Positions 1 through 8,003 of a stretch of 64,000 nucleotides of DNA are shown piece by piece. The stretch is from contig JAHBUH010000007.1 in the NCBI GenBank assembly GCA_019638185.1, positions 141,287-205,286 on the forward strand, written 5' to 3'. Source of the stretch: Leadbetterella sp. (lineage in GTDB: Bacteria > Bacteroidota > Bacteroidia > Cytophagales > Spirosomataceae). The translations under genes and the position numbers were made by a program. The first letter of the stretch is position 1, and each line of letters starts with the position of its first letter. Under the pieces are notes generated by a model, which saw nothing but the letters and a program-made list of their open reading frames with translations, searched no databases and was not told the DNA's origin.

Positions 1-1278
1 CCGCGCGTTCATCTGCTTATTGCCCAGGCTGATCCATTCGTTACCCTCCGAGATCATCTCGTACACGGTTTTAGCCGGATCCAGGCGGTCGTGCTCCTGG
101 TCCACATAGGCCAGCTTCACGGTATCTCCCACCTCAAACGAGCCCTCCAGGGGCTGCAGCTGGCCGGTGATGAGCTTAAAGAGCGTGGTTTTACCGGCGC
201 CGTTCGGCCCGATGATCCCCACTATCCCCGCCGGTGGCAGGCTGAAGCTCAGATCCCCGTACAGGAGGCGGTCATCAAAGCCCATCTTAATGTTTTTGGC
301 TTCGATCACCTTATTGCCCAGGCGCGGCCCCGGCGGGATATACAGCTCCAGCTTTTCTTCCCGCTCCCGGGTATCCTGGTTCAGCAGGTTATCGTAGGCA
401 TTCAGACGGGCCTTGGACTTGGCGGTACGGCCTTTGGGCGACATACGCACCCATTCCAGCTCTCTTTCCAGGGTTTTCTGGCGCTTGGACTGGCTTTTCT
501 CTTCCCGGGCCAGGCGGTTTTGCTTCTGCTCCAGCCAGGAAGAGTAGTTTCCCTTCCAGGGGATACCCTCGCCGCGGTCCAGTTCCAGGATCCACCCGGC
601 CACATTGTCCAGGAAATAGCGGTCGTGGGTCACGGCGATCACCGTGCCCTTGTATTGGTTCAGGTGCTGTTCCAGCCACAAGACCGACTCGGCATCCAGG
701 TGGTTAGTGGGTTCATCCAGCAGCAGCACGTCAGGCTGCTGAAGCAGCAGGCGGCAAAGCGCCACGCGGCGTTTTTCTCCTCCGGACAGCGCAGCTACCC
801 GGGCCTCCCCGGGCGGGCACCGCAGGGCATCCATGGCCCGCTCCAGCCGGGAATCCAGCTCCCAGGCGTCCAGGGCATCCAGCTTTTCCTGCACATCGCC
901 CTGCCGTTCCATAAGCTTATCAAAATCGGCATCCGGCTCGCCGAACGCCTCGTTAATGGCATCAAATTCCTTCAGCAAAGCCACCACTTCGGCTACGCCT
1001 TCCTCCACTATTTCTTTGACGGTTTTTTCAGGATCCAGCTGGGGTTCCTGTTCCAGTAGCCCCACCGTATATCCCGGGGAGAAGACCACTTCACCGTTAA
1101 TGTTTTTATCTATGCCGGCAATCACGCGGAGGAGGGTGGATTTCCCGGAACCGTTAAGGCCCAGTACGCCGATCTTGGCCCCGTAGAAAAATGAAAGATA
1201 AATATTTTTTAGTACCTGACGATTAGGTGGAATGATTTTACTCACCCCTGCCATCGAAAAGATGACCTGCTCACTCAT
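1..1278 (-). CDS. ettA: Energy-dependent translational throttle protein EttA, ABC-F ATPase (3' end beyond window)
   Basis: ABC-F proteins bind the ribosomal E site and gate the first elongation steps according to energy state; they are cytosolic and have no membrane domain. The 426 visible codons start MSEQVIFSMAGVSKIIPP (ATG at 1278) and hold the first Walker A (GLNGSGKST), the signature LSGGEKRRVALCRLLLQ, Walker B (LLLDEPTNHLD), the charged inter-domain linker with its WVRMSPKGRTAKSKAR stretch, and the second Walker A (GPNGAGKTT). EttA is usually about 555 residues, so roughly 130 residues including the second signature lie left of base 1. The NHLD and MSPKGRTAKSKARL motifs fit EttA better than Uup or YheS. 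It is divergent from the DUF349 gene. Confidence 0.93.
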   Translation of the reverse strand, partial: MSEQVIFSMAGVSKIIPPNRQVLKNIYLSFFYGAKIGVLGLNGSGKSTLLRVIAGIDKNINGEVVFSPGYTVGLLEQEPQLDPEKTVKEIVEEGVAEVVALLKEFDAINEAFGEPDADFDKLMERQGDVQEKLDALDAWELDSRLERAMDALRCPPGEARVAALSGGEKRRVALCRLLLQQPDVLLLDEPTNHLDAESVLWLEQHLNQYKGTVIAVTHDRYFLDNVAGWILELDRGEGIPWKGNYSSWLEQKQNRLAREEKSQSKRQKTLERELEWVRMSPKGRTAKSKARLNAYDNLLNQDTREREEKLELYIPPGPRLGNKVIEAKNIKMGFDDRLLYGDLSFSLPPAGIVGIIGPNGAGKTTLFKLITGQLQPLEGSFEVGDTVKLAYVDQEHDRLDPAKTVYEMISEGNEWISLGNKQMNAR

Positions 1279-1308
1279 AAATTATTGATCAAATTGTAAT
1301 TTAATACA

Positions 1309-1341
1309 CAAATATCGCGTTCTTACTTTGTAATGTGCAAA
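1309..1341 (-). promoter_or_regulatory. Possible ettA promoter (Bacteroidota type)
   Basis: On the minus strand a -7-like GATATTTG (1309-1316) lies 21 bases from a TTTG (1338-1341). This approximates the Bacteroidota pattern TTTG/TAnnTTTG and would place transcription start about 24 bases before the ettA ATG. One base of the -7 motif differs from consensus, so the call is tentative. Confidence 0.3.
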
Positions 1342-1414
1342 AAAACTGCTTTTTTTACACCTTAAAACCAAATAAACAATAGAATTTTAAACCTAGCCAC
1401 TCCTGGTATTAATT

Positions 1415-2686
1415 ATGAAAGGCGCTACGTTAGAAAATGAATACGCTTACGTCCTTGACAGTAAGGTATTTTTGAAGGGGTATCTGGGAATGCCCGACAG
1501 ACAGATCGGAGAAGTTAAAAACACGGATGAAGAAGCATTTCAGTACTTCGAAAGAAGATATGAGATAGCGGTTTCCAAAGTGAACCAACTCGAAGAGGAG
1601 ATCTTAAACGCCCAGAACAAAGGTTCTTATCTCACCAAGCTGCTTCAGCTGAGAAAAAGGTTACTGAACTTTGATGGTATAGGAAATTTCCTGCCGCTTC
1701 TGGATAAGCTGGAAGTGATGGAGAAAGACCTGGTGAGCCTGATTGAACAGAATCAGCTCTCTAACCTCCAGATCAAGCGTCAGCTTATCGACGAGGCCAG
1801 GCCCTATGAGCACAGTCAGGAATGGAAAGACGGGGCCGATGCCCTGCAGGAAATCCGGACCCGCTGGATCCGGACCGGCCCTGTGGAGAAAAGCCTCAAT
1901 GCCGCCATTGAAGACGAGTTCAAAGCCATCCTGGACACCTTCTATCAATCCCGGAAAGCCTTCTTTGAAGAGCAAAACCGGGTGATCGATGAACGGGTGG
2001 CCAAGTACAATGACCTGATCAATAAGGCAGAAGAGCTGGTAGAGCGTACTGATTGGGATGAGGCCTTCCTGGATCTGAAAAACTATCAGACCGAATGGAA
2101 GATCATCGGGGAAATTCCGCCGAAGATCCTGAAAGCCCTGTTCAAAAACTTCAAGAAGCCTACTTCCATCTTTTATGAGAAGTACTGCAAGGCCAAAGGC
2201 ATCCAGCCGAAGAGAAAGCTGGATCCGCGGGTAGAAGCCCAGATGAACATGGTGAAGGAAGTGGAGAAACTTTCCGAAACCGATGATATGTTTGCCGCTA
2301 CCAACCGGGCCAAGTTCCTGCTCAATGAGTGGAAGACCATCCGGATACCGGCTCACCTGGCAGACCGGACCATCGCTGAACGCTTCCGCGCGGCCTGTGA
2401 TAAGATTTTTGAGCTCAGCTACCTGCATAAGGTAATAGCCCGGAAGTATCCTACTTTCAATTTCCTTTCCGATAAGCAGAAAGATCTGACAAAATACCGG
2501 GAAATGGATAATATTGTGAGAAGGGCACGTACGGATCTGGATGAGCTGATCCGCTCTTACGACGGGCAGCGGATGGATGAAGAAATGGAAAAGATGATCC
2601 AGAGCAACCTGAAGACCCAGCGGAGGAAACTGCTTATGAAAGAAGTGATCCTGGAAGAGCTGAGACAGAAGGCGGCAAGCTTGTAA
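1415..2686 (+). CDS. DUF349 domain-containing protein
   Basis: A 423-residue cytosolic protein with no signal peptide or membrane segment. It is highly charged and helical, with recurring units of the form EW(K/R).I....P....(L/F)...F......F, seen near residues 130-190, 205-265 and 280-340, which is the DUF349 pattern of tandem three-helix units. Its function is not established; the family is widespread in Bacteroidota, and helical bundle or coiled-coil architecture is all the sequence shows. It is transcribed alone, divergent from ettA, and ends at a strong stem-loop. The ATG at 1415 is the first in the frame; no good Shine-Dalgarno is visible, as is common in this phylum. Confidence 0.85.
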   Translation: MKGATLENEYAYVLDSKVFLKGYLGMPDRQIGEVKNTDEEAFQYFERRYEIAVSKVNQLEEEILNAQNKGSYLTKLLQLRKRLLNFDGIGNFLPLLDKLEVMEKDLVSLIEQNQLSNLQIKRQLIDEARPYEHSQEWKDGADALQEIRTRWIRTGPVEKSLNAAIEDEFKAILDTFYQSRKAFFEEQNRVIDERVAKYNDLINKAEELVERTDWDEAFLDLKNYQTEWKIIGEIPPKILKALFKNFKKPTSIFYEKYCKAKGIQPKRKLDPRVEAQMNMVKEVEKLSETDDMFAATNRAKFLLNEWKTIRIPAHLADRTIAERFRAACDKIFELSYLHKVIARKYPTFNFLSDKQKDLTKYREMDNIVRRARTDLDELIRSYDGQRMDEEMEKMIQSNLKTQRRKLLMKEVILEELRQKAASL

Positions 2687-2707
2687 CAGATAAAAAGTCT
2701 GGTTTCT

Positions 2708-2763
2708 GGCTACGTAAACTGAGCATAAGTGCGTTCAGTTTGCGTAGCCTGGAACTGGTTTTT
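2708..2763 (+). terminator. Stem-loop terminator after the DUF349 gene
   Basis: GGCTACG-T-AAACTGA pairs with TCAGTTT-G-CGTAGCC around a 12-base loop (stem 2708-2749), and a run of five T follows at about 2759-2763. It separates the DUF349 gene from the WbqC gene, which starts at 2786. Confidence 0.7.
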
Positions 2764-2785
2764 GGATACTTATCATTAAAAATCC

Positions 2786-3523
2786 TTGGAACTTACTCCT
2801 AAAAAGGTAGCAGTAATGCAACCCTACTTTTTGCCGTATATCGGTTATTTTCAGCTCATTCGTGCCGTGGATGAGTTTATTGTTTACGACAATATCCAAT
2901 TTTCAAAAAAAGGATGGTTTCACCGTAACCGTATGCTTCAGAACGGTAGGGATGAATATTTCAGCCTCACCCTGAAGAAAGATTCTGATTTCCTGGATGT
3001 GCGTGACCGCCGCTTAAGTGATACCTGGCCGGCCGACCGCGAGAAGATTCTCCGGAAAATAAAAGAAAACTACCGTAAAGCACCCTATTTCGAAGCGGTT
3101 TATCCCCTGACAGAGCGGATCTTTCATTACCCGGATGATCACCTTTTTAATTTCCTTTTATTTTCCCTGCAAACCGTCTGCAGCTACCTGGAGATCTCTA
3201 CGCCGCTGACGGTTTCCTCCAGCCTGGCCATTGATCATTCTCTGAAAAGCCAGGACAAGGTGATAGCCCTGGTCAAAGCCGCGGGCGGTGATATTTATCT
3301 CAATCCCATCGGCGGATTTGAGCTGTATGATCCTGCGGCTTTTCAAGCGCAGGGCTTAACTTTGCAGTTTCATAAGGCCCGGTCTTTTTCCTACCCGCAG
3401 TTCGGGGGGGAATTTGTGCCCTGGCTGTCGGTTTTAGACCTCATGATGTTCAATTCCCCGGAGCAGATCAACGGGTGGCTGGACCATTTCGACATTATTT
3501 TAAAAGATGAACAGGAAAACTAA
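2786..3523 (+). CDS. WbqC family protein
   Basis: A 245-residue protein matching the WbqC family from end to end: the hallmark N-terminus KVAVMQPYFLPYIGYFQLI, then DEFIVYDNIQFSKKGWFHRN and a C-terminal region with FSYPQFGGEFVPWLSVLDLM. WbqC-like proteins occur in O-antigen and glycan loci and are thought to act in amino-sugar acyl or aminoacyl modification, but the reaction is unproven. No ATG precedes the conserved core; TTG at 2786 gives the natural length, whereas ATG at 2817 would begin at MQPYF and cut off the first conserved residues. The 3' end overlaps the next gene by 17 bases, so the two are translationally coupled and probably act together. Confidence 0.87.
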   Translation: MELTPKKVAVMQPYFLPYIGYFQLIRAVDEFIVYDNIQFSKKGWFHRNRMLQNGRDEYFSLTLKKDSDFLDVRDRRLSDTWPADREKILRKIKENYRKAPYFEAVYPLTERIFHYPDDHLFNFLLFSLQTVCSYLEISTPLTVSSSLAIDHSLKSQDKVIALVKAAGGDIYLNPIGGFELYDPAAFQAQGLTLQFHKARSFSYPQFGGEFVPWLSVLDLMMFNSPEQINGWLDHFDIILKDEQEN

Positions 3524-4796
3524 TGTACTTGTATTTCCATGTGGCGCCGAGAGCGCCATGGAGATTCATTTAGCCCTGAAAGATGTGATGAATATCCGGG
3601 TGGTGGGCGCCTCTAAAAGGGAAGATCACGGCCGGATGCTTTATGCCAATTACTACGGCGATTTCCCCAATATAGCGGAAGAAAATTTCCTGGAGGAATT
3701 AAATAAACTCATTGAAAAAGAGTCTATTGATCTCATTCTTCCCACCCATGACACCATCCTGGTGTATATGGCCCGTAACCTGGATAAGATCCGTACGCGG
3801 GTGGCCGTGCCCGGCCTGTGGCAGGCAGAAATCTGCCGCAGTAAGAAGAAGATCTACCACCTGTTCCGGGAACATGCGTTTAACCCTAAAGTTTTCAATA
3901 CCCCGGATGACATCGCCGTTTACCCGGTGTATGCCAAGCTGGACGAAGGGCAGGGCAGCAAAGGGGCTTTTGTGGTGCATAACCGGCAGCAGCTGGAAGA
4001 ACTCCCTGACCCGGATAATTATGTGATCATGGAACTCCTGCCCGGGGAGGAGCTGACCATCGACTGCTTCACCAACCGCCACGGCGAGGTGCTGTTCATG
4101 GGGCCCAGGAACCGGAAAAGGGTATTTGACGGGGTTTCCGTAAACAGCTCATCGGTAGAGCTTACCCCTGAAATAGAGGCTATCGGGAAGATCGTTTCCG
4201 ACACCATCGGTATCCGCGGGGCCTGGTATTTCCAGCTGAAAAAAGACGTGGAAGGCCGGTTTAAACTCCTGGAAGCCTCGGTAAAGGTGGCCGGGAATAT
4301 GAATGTTTTCCGCGGCATCGGGGTGAATTTCCCGCTGCTGATGGTCTATGATTACCTGGATTATGACGTGGAGGTGATCCCGAATAACTACCGGATAGAG
4401 GTAGACCGGGCGCTGTTCAGCCGGTATAACGTAGACCTGGAGTACGACACCGTTTATATTGATTTTGACGATACCATCACGAAAGAAGGTCGCGTGAACC
4501 AGAACGTGATGATGTTCCTGTATCACCAGAAAAACAAGGGCCGTACCCTGAAACTCATTACCAAACACGCAGGTAACCTGGACGAAACCCTGGAAAGCCT
4601 GGCCATTCACAATGGGCTCTTCGATACCATCATCCATATCCCCATGGAAGAGGAGAAGTACAAATACATCACCGAAAAAGAGAAGGTCATTTTCATAGAC
4701 AATGCCTACGGCGAACGCCTGAAGATAAAGCGGATGCTGAACCTGCCGGTTTTTGATGTGGATGCATTGAGTACGCTGATCGACTGGCGGGAGTAA
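3507..4796 (+). CDS. ATP-grasp protein with C-terminal HAD-like domain
   Basis: A 429-residue cytosolic fusion. Residues about 1-300 resemble the CarB/PylC-type ATP-grasp fold: an N-terminal Rossmann-like part (VLVFPCGAESAMEIHLAL), then YAKLDEGQGSKGAFVV and YVIMELLPGEELTIDCF as nucleotide-binding strands, and a metal-site-like FKLLEASVKVAGNMNV. Residues about 315-429 have a HAD phosphatase signature: VYIDFDDTI (DxDxT-like nucleophile motif), LKLITKH (motif II) and KVIFIDNAYGE (motif IV acid). ATP-grasp enzymes ligate an acid to an amine or thiol. Overlap with the WbqC gene suggests a two-protein route that activates and attaches a small molecule to a sugar. The substrate is unknown. Confidence 0.82.
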   Translation: MNRKTNVLVFPCGAESAMEIHLALKDVMNIRVVGASKREDHGRMLYANYYGDFPNIAEENFLEELNKLIEKESIDLILPTHDTILVYMARNLDKIRTRVAVPGLWQAEICRSKKKIYHLFREHAFNPKVFNTPDDIAVYPVYAKLDEGQGSKGAFVVHNRQQLEELPDPDNYVIMELLPGEELTIDCFTNRHGEVLFMGPRNRKRVFDGVSVNSSSVELTPEIEAIGKIVSDTIGIRGAWYFQLKKDVEGRFKLLEASVKVAGNMNVFRGIGVNFPLLMVYDYLDYDVEVIPNNYRIEVDRALFSRYNVDLEYDTVYIDFDDTITKEGRVNQNVMMFLYHQKNKGRTLKLITKHAGNLDETLESLAIHNGLFDTIIHIPMEEEKYKYITEKEKVIFIDNAYGERLKIKRMLNLPVFDVDALSTLIDWRE

Positions 4797-4813
4797 TCAT
4801 TCCTGTATATGCC

Positions 4814-4861
4814 TGTGCCCGGTAAGACAGGGAAAATTCATCTGCGGTCTGACCGGGCACA
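4814..4861. terminator. Bidirectional stem-loop between convergent genes
   Basis: TGTGCCCGGT (4814-4823) pairs perfectly with ACCGGGCACA (4852-4861), with a second inner stem AGAC/GTCT. It lies between the converging ATP-grasp and YceI genes and probably ends both transcripts. Confidence 0.6.
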
Positions 4862-4881
4862 AGTGGTTCTGAATACTTCTC

Positions 4882-5439
4882 TTATTTCGAGAACTCGCCT
4901 GAGATTCTTAGCGTCACTTCATCATCTACGGAAGGGCCGGAAGTACCTACTCCAAAATCGATCCGGTTCAGGGTGCCTGTGGCTTTGATACCCACTACTT
5001 TCTTACCGCCACGGCCTTCGATAGGTCCTCTGAACACCGCATCCAGGGTGAGGGGTTTGGTTACTCCTTTCATGGTGAGGTTACCGGTGATCTTGTAGTT
5101 ATTTCCGGATACTTTCTTCACGGATGTGCTTTTGAAAGTAAGGGTTGGAAATTTCTCGACCGAGAAGAAGTCGTCACTTTTCAGGTGTCCGTCTCTTCTT
5201 TCATTTCCTGTGGTGATGGAGGCCACTTCGGCACTGAAGTCGATCACGGCATCAGAAAAGTCGTCCTTGGAAGAAGTAATTTTGGCATCAAATTTCCCGA
5301 AACTTCCGTCTACATCTGAGATTTTCAGGTGGACAATGGAGAAGCCCACATTGGAATGTGACTTATCCAGGGCCCAATCCTGGGCAAATGTTACGGTAGA
5401 GATCAGCGCTACGGCCAGTGTCAAAATGATTTTTTTCAT
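4882..5439 (-). CDS. YceI family periplasmic protein
   Basis: A 185-residue protein with a clear signal peptide (MKKIILTLAVALISTVTFAQ, cleavage after about residue 19). The mature part begins with the YceI hallmark WALDKSHSNVGFSIVHLKIS and continues with DAKITSS, ATGTLNRIDFGVGTSGPSV and VTLRISGEF, all typical of the lipocalin-like barrel that binds isoprenoid-like lipids. YceI proteins are periplasmic; their physiological ligand is mostly unknown, and polyisoprenoid transport or stress roles have been proposed. Length and motifs are complete. It is a single-gene unit, divergent from the sugar-isomerase gene. A perfect 10-bp palindrome, TGTATATACA, sits near 5467 in the leader. Confidence 0.9.
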   Translation of the reverse strand: MKKIILTLAVALISTVTFAQDWALDKSHSNVGFSIVHLKISDVDGSFGKFDAKITSSKDDFSDAVIDFSAEVASITTGNERRDGHLKSDDFFSVEKFPTLTFKSTSVKKVSGNNYKITGNLTMKGVTKPLTLDAVFRGPIEGRGGKKVVGIKATGTLNRIDFGVGTSGPSVDDEVTLRISGEFSK

Positions 5440-5564
5440 GTTTCGGTTTGGTAAAATTTTAATTCATGTATATACACGATGCTAAATTAAAAATATTCTA
5501 ATTTAATTGAAAAATATTTCTCCGTTTAATTCATTAAATTGCACTAATAATCAATCTTAAACGC

Positions 5565-6509
5565 ATGAAAGACAATCACTTTTCCCGCCGGAATCTCCTG
5601 AAGACCATGGCTGTAGGTGGAGCGGCCGCCTTAATTCCACCGCCGGTATTAGCGCATGAACAGCCGGCAGCTAATCCCTCACCTATCCGGTTTGCGGTAT
5701 CCACGTATTCGTACTGGCATTTTGAAAAGGTGAAATACCCTATTGAAAAGGTGATAGAAAATGCCTCCCGGCTGGGTTTTGACGGGGTGGAGATCCTTCA
5801 TCGCCAGATGGAAAGTGAAGAGAAGGCTTACATGCACAAGCTGAAGAAACTGGCTTTTGATGCCGGGCTGGCCCTGCCCATGCTTTCCATTCACCAGAGT
5901 TTTGTGAAGCCGGATGCTGAAGCGCGGGCTAAGGACATCGCCCATACCATAAAGTGCATTCAGCTGGCGGTGCAGCTGGGCATCCCGTGCATCCGGATGA
6001 ACACCGGCAGCTGGGGAACAGGCCGCTCCGCCCCTGATTATTACAAAACCGGTAAAGAAACGCCCCTGCCCGGCTATACGGATCAGGATGCCATTAACTG
6101 GTGCATTGAGGGCATGAAAGAATGCCTGAAGTATGCGGAACAGGAAGGGGTGATCCTGGCCATAGAGAACCACTGGGGGCTCTCATCGAATATTGATTAC
6201 CTGGAAAAGATTTATATGGCGCTGAAAGACTCGCCTGCCATGGGCCTGAACCTGGATACCGGTAATTACGTGGGTGATCCTTATCCGCAGTTTGAGCGGC
6301 TGATCGGCTACGCTAACATCATCCAGGCCAAAACCTATTACGGCGGCGGTCACTATTATGACCTGGACCTGGATTACGACCGGCTGGCGAAGATAGCCCG
6401 GAAACATGGGTTCAAAGGTTATGTTTCATTGGAAATGGAGGGTAAAGAAAGTGCCGAAACGGCCGTACCCAAGAGCCTGACCCTGCTGCGGAAGGCTTTT
6501 AACGGGTGA
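5565..6509 (+). CDS. Tat-exported sugar phosphate isomerase/epimerase-like TIM-barrel protein
   Basis: A 314-residue protein. The N-terminus carries a twin-arginine signal ([17 protein letters not shown]) with a likely cleavage at VLAHEQ near residue 30. The rest is an AP-endonuclease-2/xylose-isomerase-like barrel: [33 protein letters not shown] (metal-site Glu), GLNLDTGNY and YVSLEMEG near the C-terminus. Enzymes of this fold isomerise or epimerise keto-sugars and hydroxypyruvate using a divalent metal. Tat export implies folding and cofactor loading in the cytoplasm and action in the periplasm. The Gfo/Idh/MocA gene starts 73 bases downstream on the same strand, suggesting an operon that oxidises and isomerises sugars. 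The substrate is not predictable. Confidence 0.85.
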   Translation: MKDNHFSRRNLLKTMAVGGAAALIPPPVLAHEQPAANPSPIRFAVSTYSYWHFEKVKYPIEKVIENASRLGFDGVEILHRQMESEEKAYMHKLKKLAFDAGLALPMLSIHQSFVKPDAEARAKDIAHTIKCIQLAVQLGIPCIRMNTGSWGTGRSAPDYYKTGKETPLPGYTDQDAINWCIEGMKECLKYAEQEGVILAIENHWGLSSNIDYLEKIYMALKDSPAMGLNLDTGNYVGDPYPQFERLIGYANIIQAKTYYGGGHYYDLDLDYDRLAKIARKHGFKGYVSLEMEGKESAETAVPKSLTLLRKAFNG

Positions 6510-6525
6510 TACGGGTAAAATAAAA

Positions 6526-6548
6526 GCCGGCCACCCAACGTAGCCGGC
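6526..6548 (+). terminator. Intra-operon stem-loop (possible attenuator)
   Basis: GCCGGC (6526-6531) and GCCGGC (6543-6548) form a six-pair GC stem with an 11-base loop between the two Tat-enzyme genes. There is no proper T-run, so partial termination or mRNA stabilisation is more likely than full termination. Confidence 0.3.
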
Positions 6549-6582
6549 CTTACGATACAGGGCAGTAAAAACATTTTAAGCG

Positions 6583-7959
6583 ATGAACAGATCACGACGG
6601 GATTTTTTGTATTCCCTTAGCATGCTGGCGGCCGGCACTGCCGTGTCCAGCCCCCTCCACGGCTTCGGCGCTGACCGCCGCCTGAAAGTAGTACTGGTGG
6701 GTACCGGGGTGCGGGGCAGCTCCTTCTGGGGGAAACGCCTGGTGGACCAGTACCCCGAAAAGCTCACGTTTGTGGGCCTGTGCGACATTAACCCCGGCCG
6801 GGTGAAGTTTGCCCGGGAATATATGGGTGTAAGCTGCCCCATCTTTACGGATTTCGACCTCATGCTCCGCGAAACCCGGCCCGACCTGGTCATTGTCTGC
6901 ACCAAAGATTCCACCCACCATGAGTTCATCGTTAAAGGGCTGGAGTTCGGAGCCGATGTGCTGACCGAAAAACCCCTGACCACGGATGAGGACCGCTGCC
7001 GGCAGATTGTAGCGGCGGAACGCAAATCGAAAAGAAACCTCATCGTGGGCTTCAATTACCGCTGGAGCCCTTATATGACCAAAATCAAGGAGCTTCTGCA
7101 GAACCAAAGTGTGGGACAGATCACCTCGGTAGATTTTCACTGGTATCTGAACACCCATCACGGAGCGTCTTATTTCCGCCGCTGGCACGGCCTTATGAAT
7201 GGGGGTGGCTCGCTGTGGGTGCACAAGGCCACGCACCATTTCGACCTGCTGAACTGGTGGCTGGACGATACGCCCGAAGAGGTGTTTGCCTACGGTGCCC
7301 TGGAGCATTACGGCAAAAACGGCCCTTTCCGGGGGGAAAGCTGCCGGAAATGCACCCATAAAACGGAATGCCGGTATTACTGGGACATCACCAAAAGCCC
7401 CCAGGATATGAAGCTGTATGTGGAAAATGAAAAGTACGACGGGTATATCCGGGACAACTGCCTTTTCCGGGAGGAAATTGATATTTACGATAAGATGTCG
7501 GCCCAGATCCTATACCGGAGTGGCGTGGTTACTAATTATTCGCTGACCACTTATTCACCTTTTGAAGGCTGGCATATCGCCTTTAACGGACAAAAGGGAA
7601 GAATAGAAGCCTGGCTGGACATTCCCTGGATGAAGAGTGAGCATATTGACCAGGAAGGGCTGCATGCCGTGGAAATGACCCAGGGATCAAAAGGGGAGCA
7701 AATAGTGGAGCCCCTGATCCTGTTCCGCAACTGGGAAAATTACGAAACCGTGAACGTGGTCTCGGAAAAGGCCGGGCACGGTGGTGGCGACGGACGGCTG
7801 CAGGATAAGATCTTCCTGAACCCGGAGGCACCGGATCCCTACCGACATGCGGCAGGCCTGCGTGACGGCGTGATGTCGGTCATGATCGGTATAGCAGCCC
7901 GGAAAAGTATCCAATCGGGCCGGGCTGTGAAGATCAGCAGCCTGACGGATGTGGAGTAA
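6583..7959 (+). CDS. Tat-exported Gfo/Idh/MocA family oxidoreductase
   Basis: A 458-residue protein with a twin-arginine signal (RSRRDFLYSLSMLAAG). The NAD(P) Rossmann fold opens with LKVVLVGTGVRGSSF (GxGxxG-like), followed by VIVCTKDSTHHEF and the family motif TEKPLTTDEDRCRQIV with its catalytic Lys. The C-terminal domain has HKATHHFDLLNWWLDD, with the His and Asp of the active site. Family enzymes oxidise or reduce sugar hydroxyls; exported members keep NADP(H) tightly bound, as in glucose-fructose oxidoreductase. A cysteine cluster, CRKCTHKTEC (residues about 255-264) plus DNC further on, may hold a metal. It lies downstream of the isomerase-like gene and converges on argD. Confidence 0.88.
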   Translation: MNRSRRDFLYSLSMLAAGTAVSSPLHGFGADRRLKVVLVGTGVRGSSFWGKRLVDQYPEKLTFVGLCDINPGRVKFAREYMGVSCPIFTDFDLMLRETRPDLVIVCTKDSTHHEFIVKGLEFGADVLTEKPLTTDEDRCRQIVAAERKSKRNLIVGFNYRWSPYMTKIKELLQNQSVGQITSVDFHWYLNTHHGASYFRRWHGLMNGGGSLWVHKATHHFDLLNWWLDDTPEEVFAYGALEHYGKNGPFRGESCRKCTHKTECRYYWDITKSPQDMKLYVENEKYDGYIRDNCLFREEIDIYDKMSAQILYRSGVVTNYSLTTYSPFEGWHIAFNGQKGRIEAWLDIPWMKSEHIDQEGLHAVEMTQGSKGEQIVEPLILFRNWENYETVNVVSEKAGHGGGDGRLQDKIFLNPEAPDPYRHAAGLRDGVMSVMIGIAARKSIQSGRAVKISSLTDVE

Positions 7960-7962
7960 GAA

Positions 7963-7995
7963 CCCGGAAAGTGTCACTTCAGACCACATTCCGGG
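7963..7995. terminator. Stem-loop between Gfo/Idh and argD
   Basis: CCCGGAA (7963-7969) pairs with TTCCGGG (7989-7995), extended by an inner GTG/CAC pairing. It separates the two convergent genes and could serve either strand. Neither side has a strong T-run. Confidence 0.45.
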
Positions 7996-8003
7996 CCACA
8001 AAA

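Noticed and set aside
91-1059. Plus-strand frame of 322 codons across ettA
   Set aside because: The minus strand encodes intact ABC-F motifs over the same bases; the plus frame has none.
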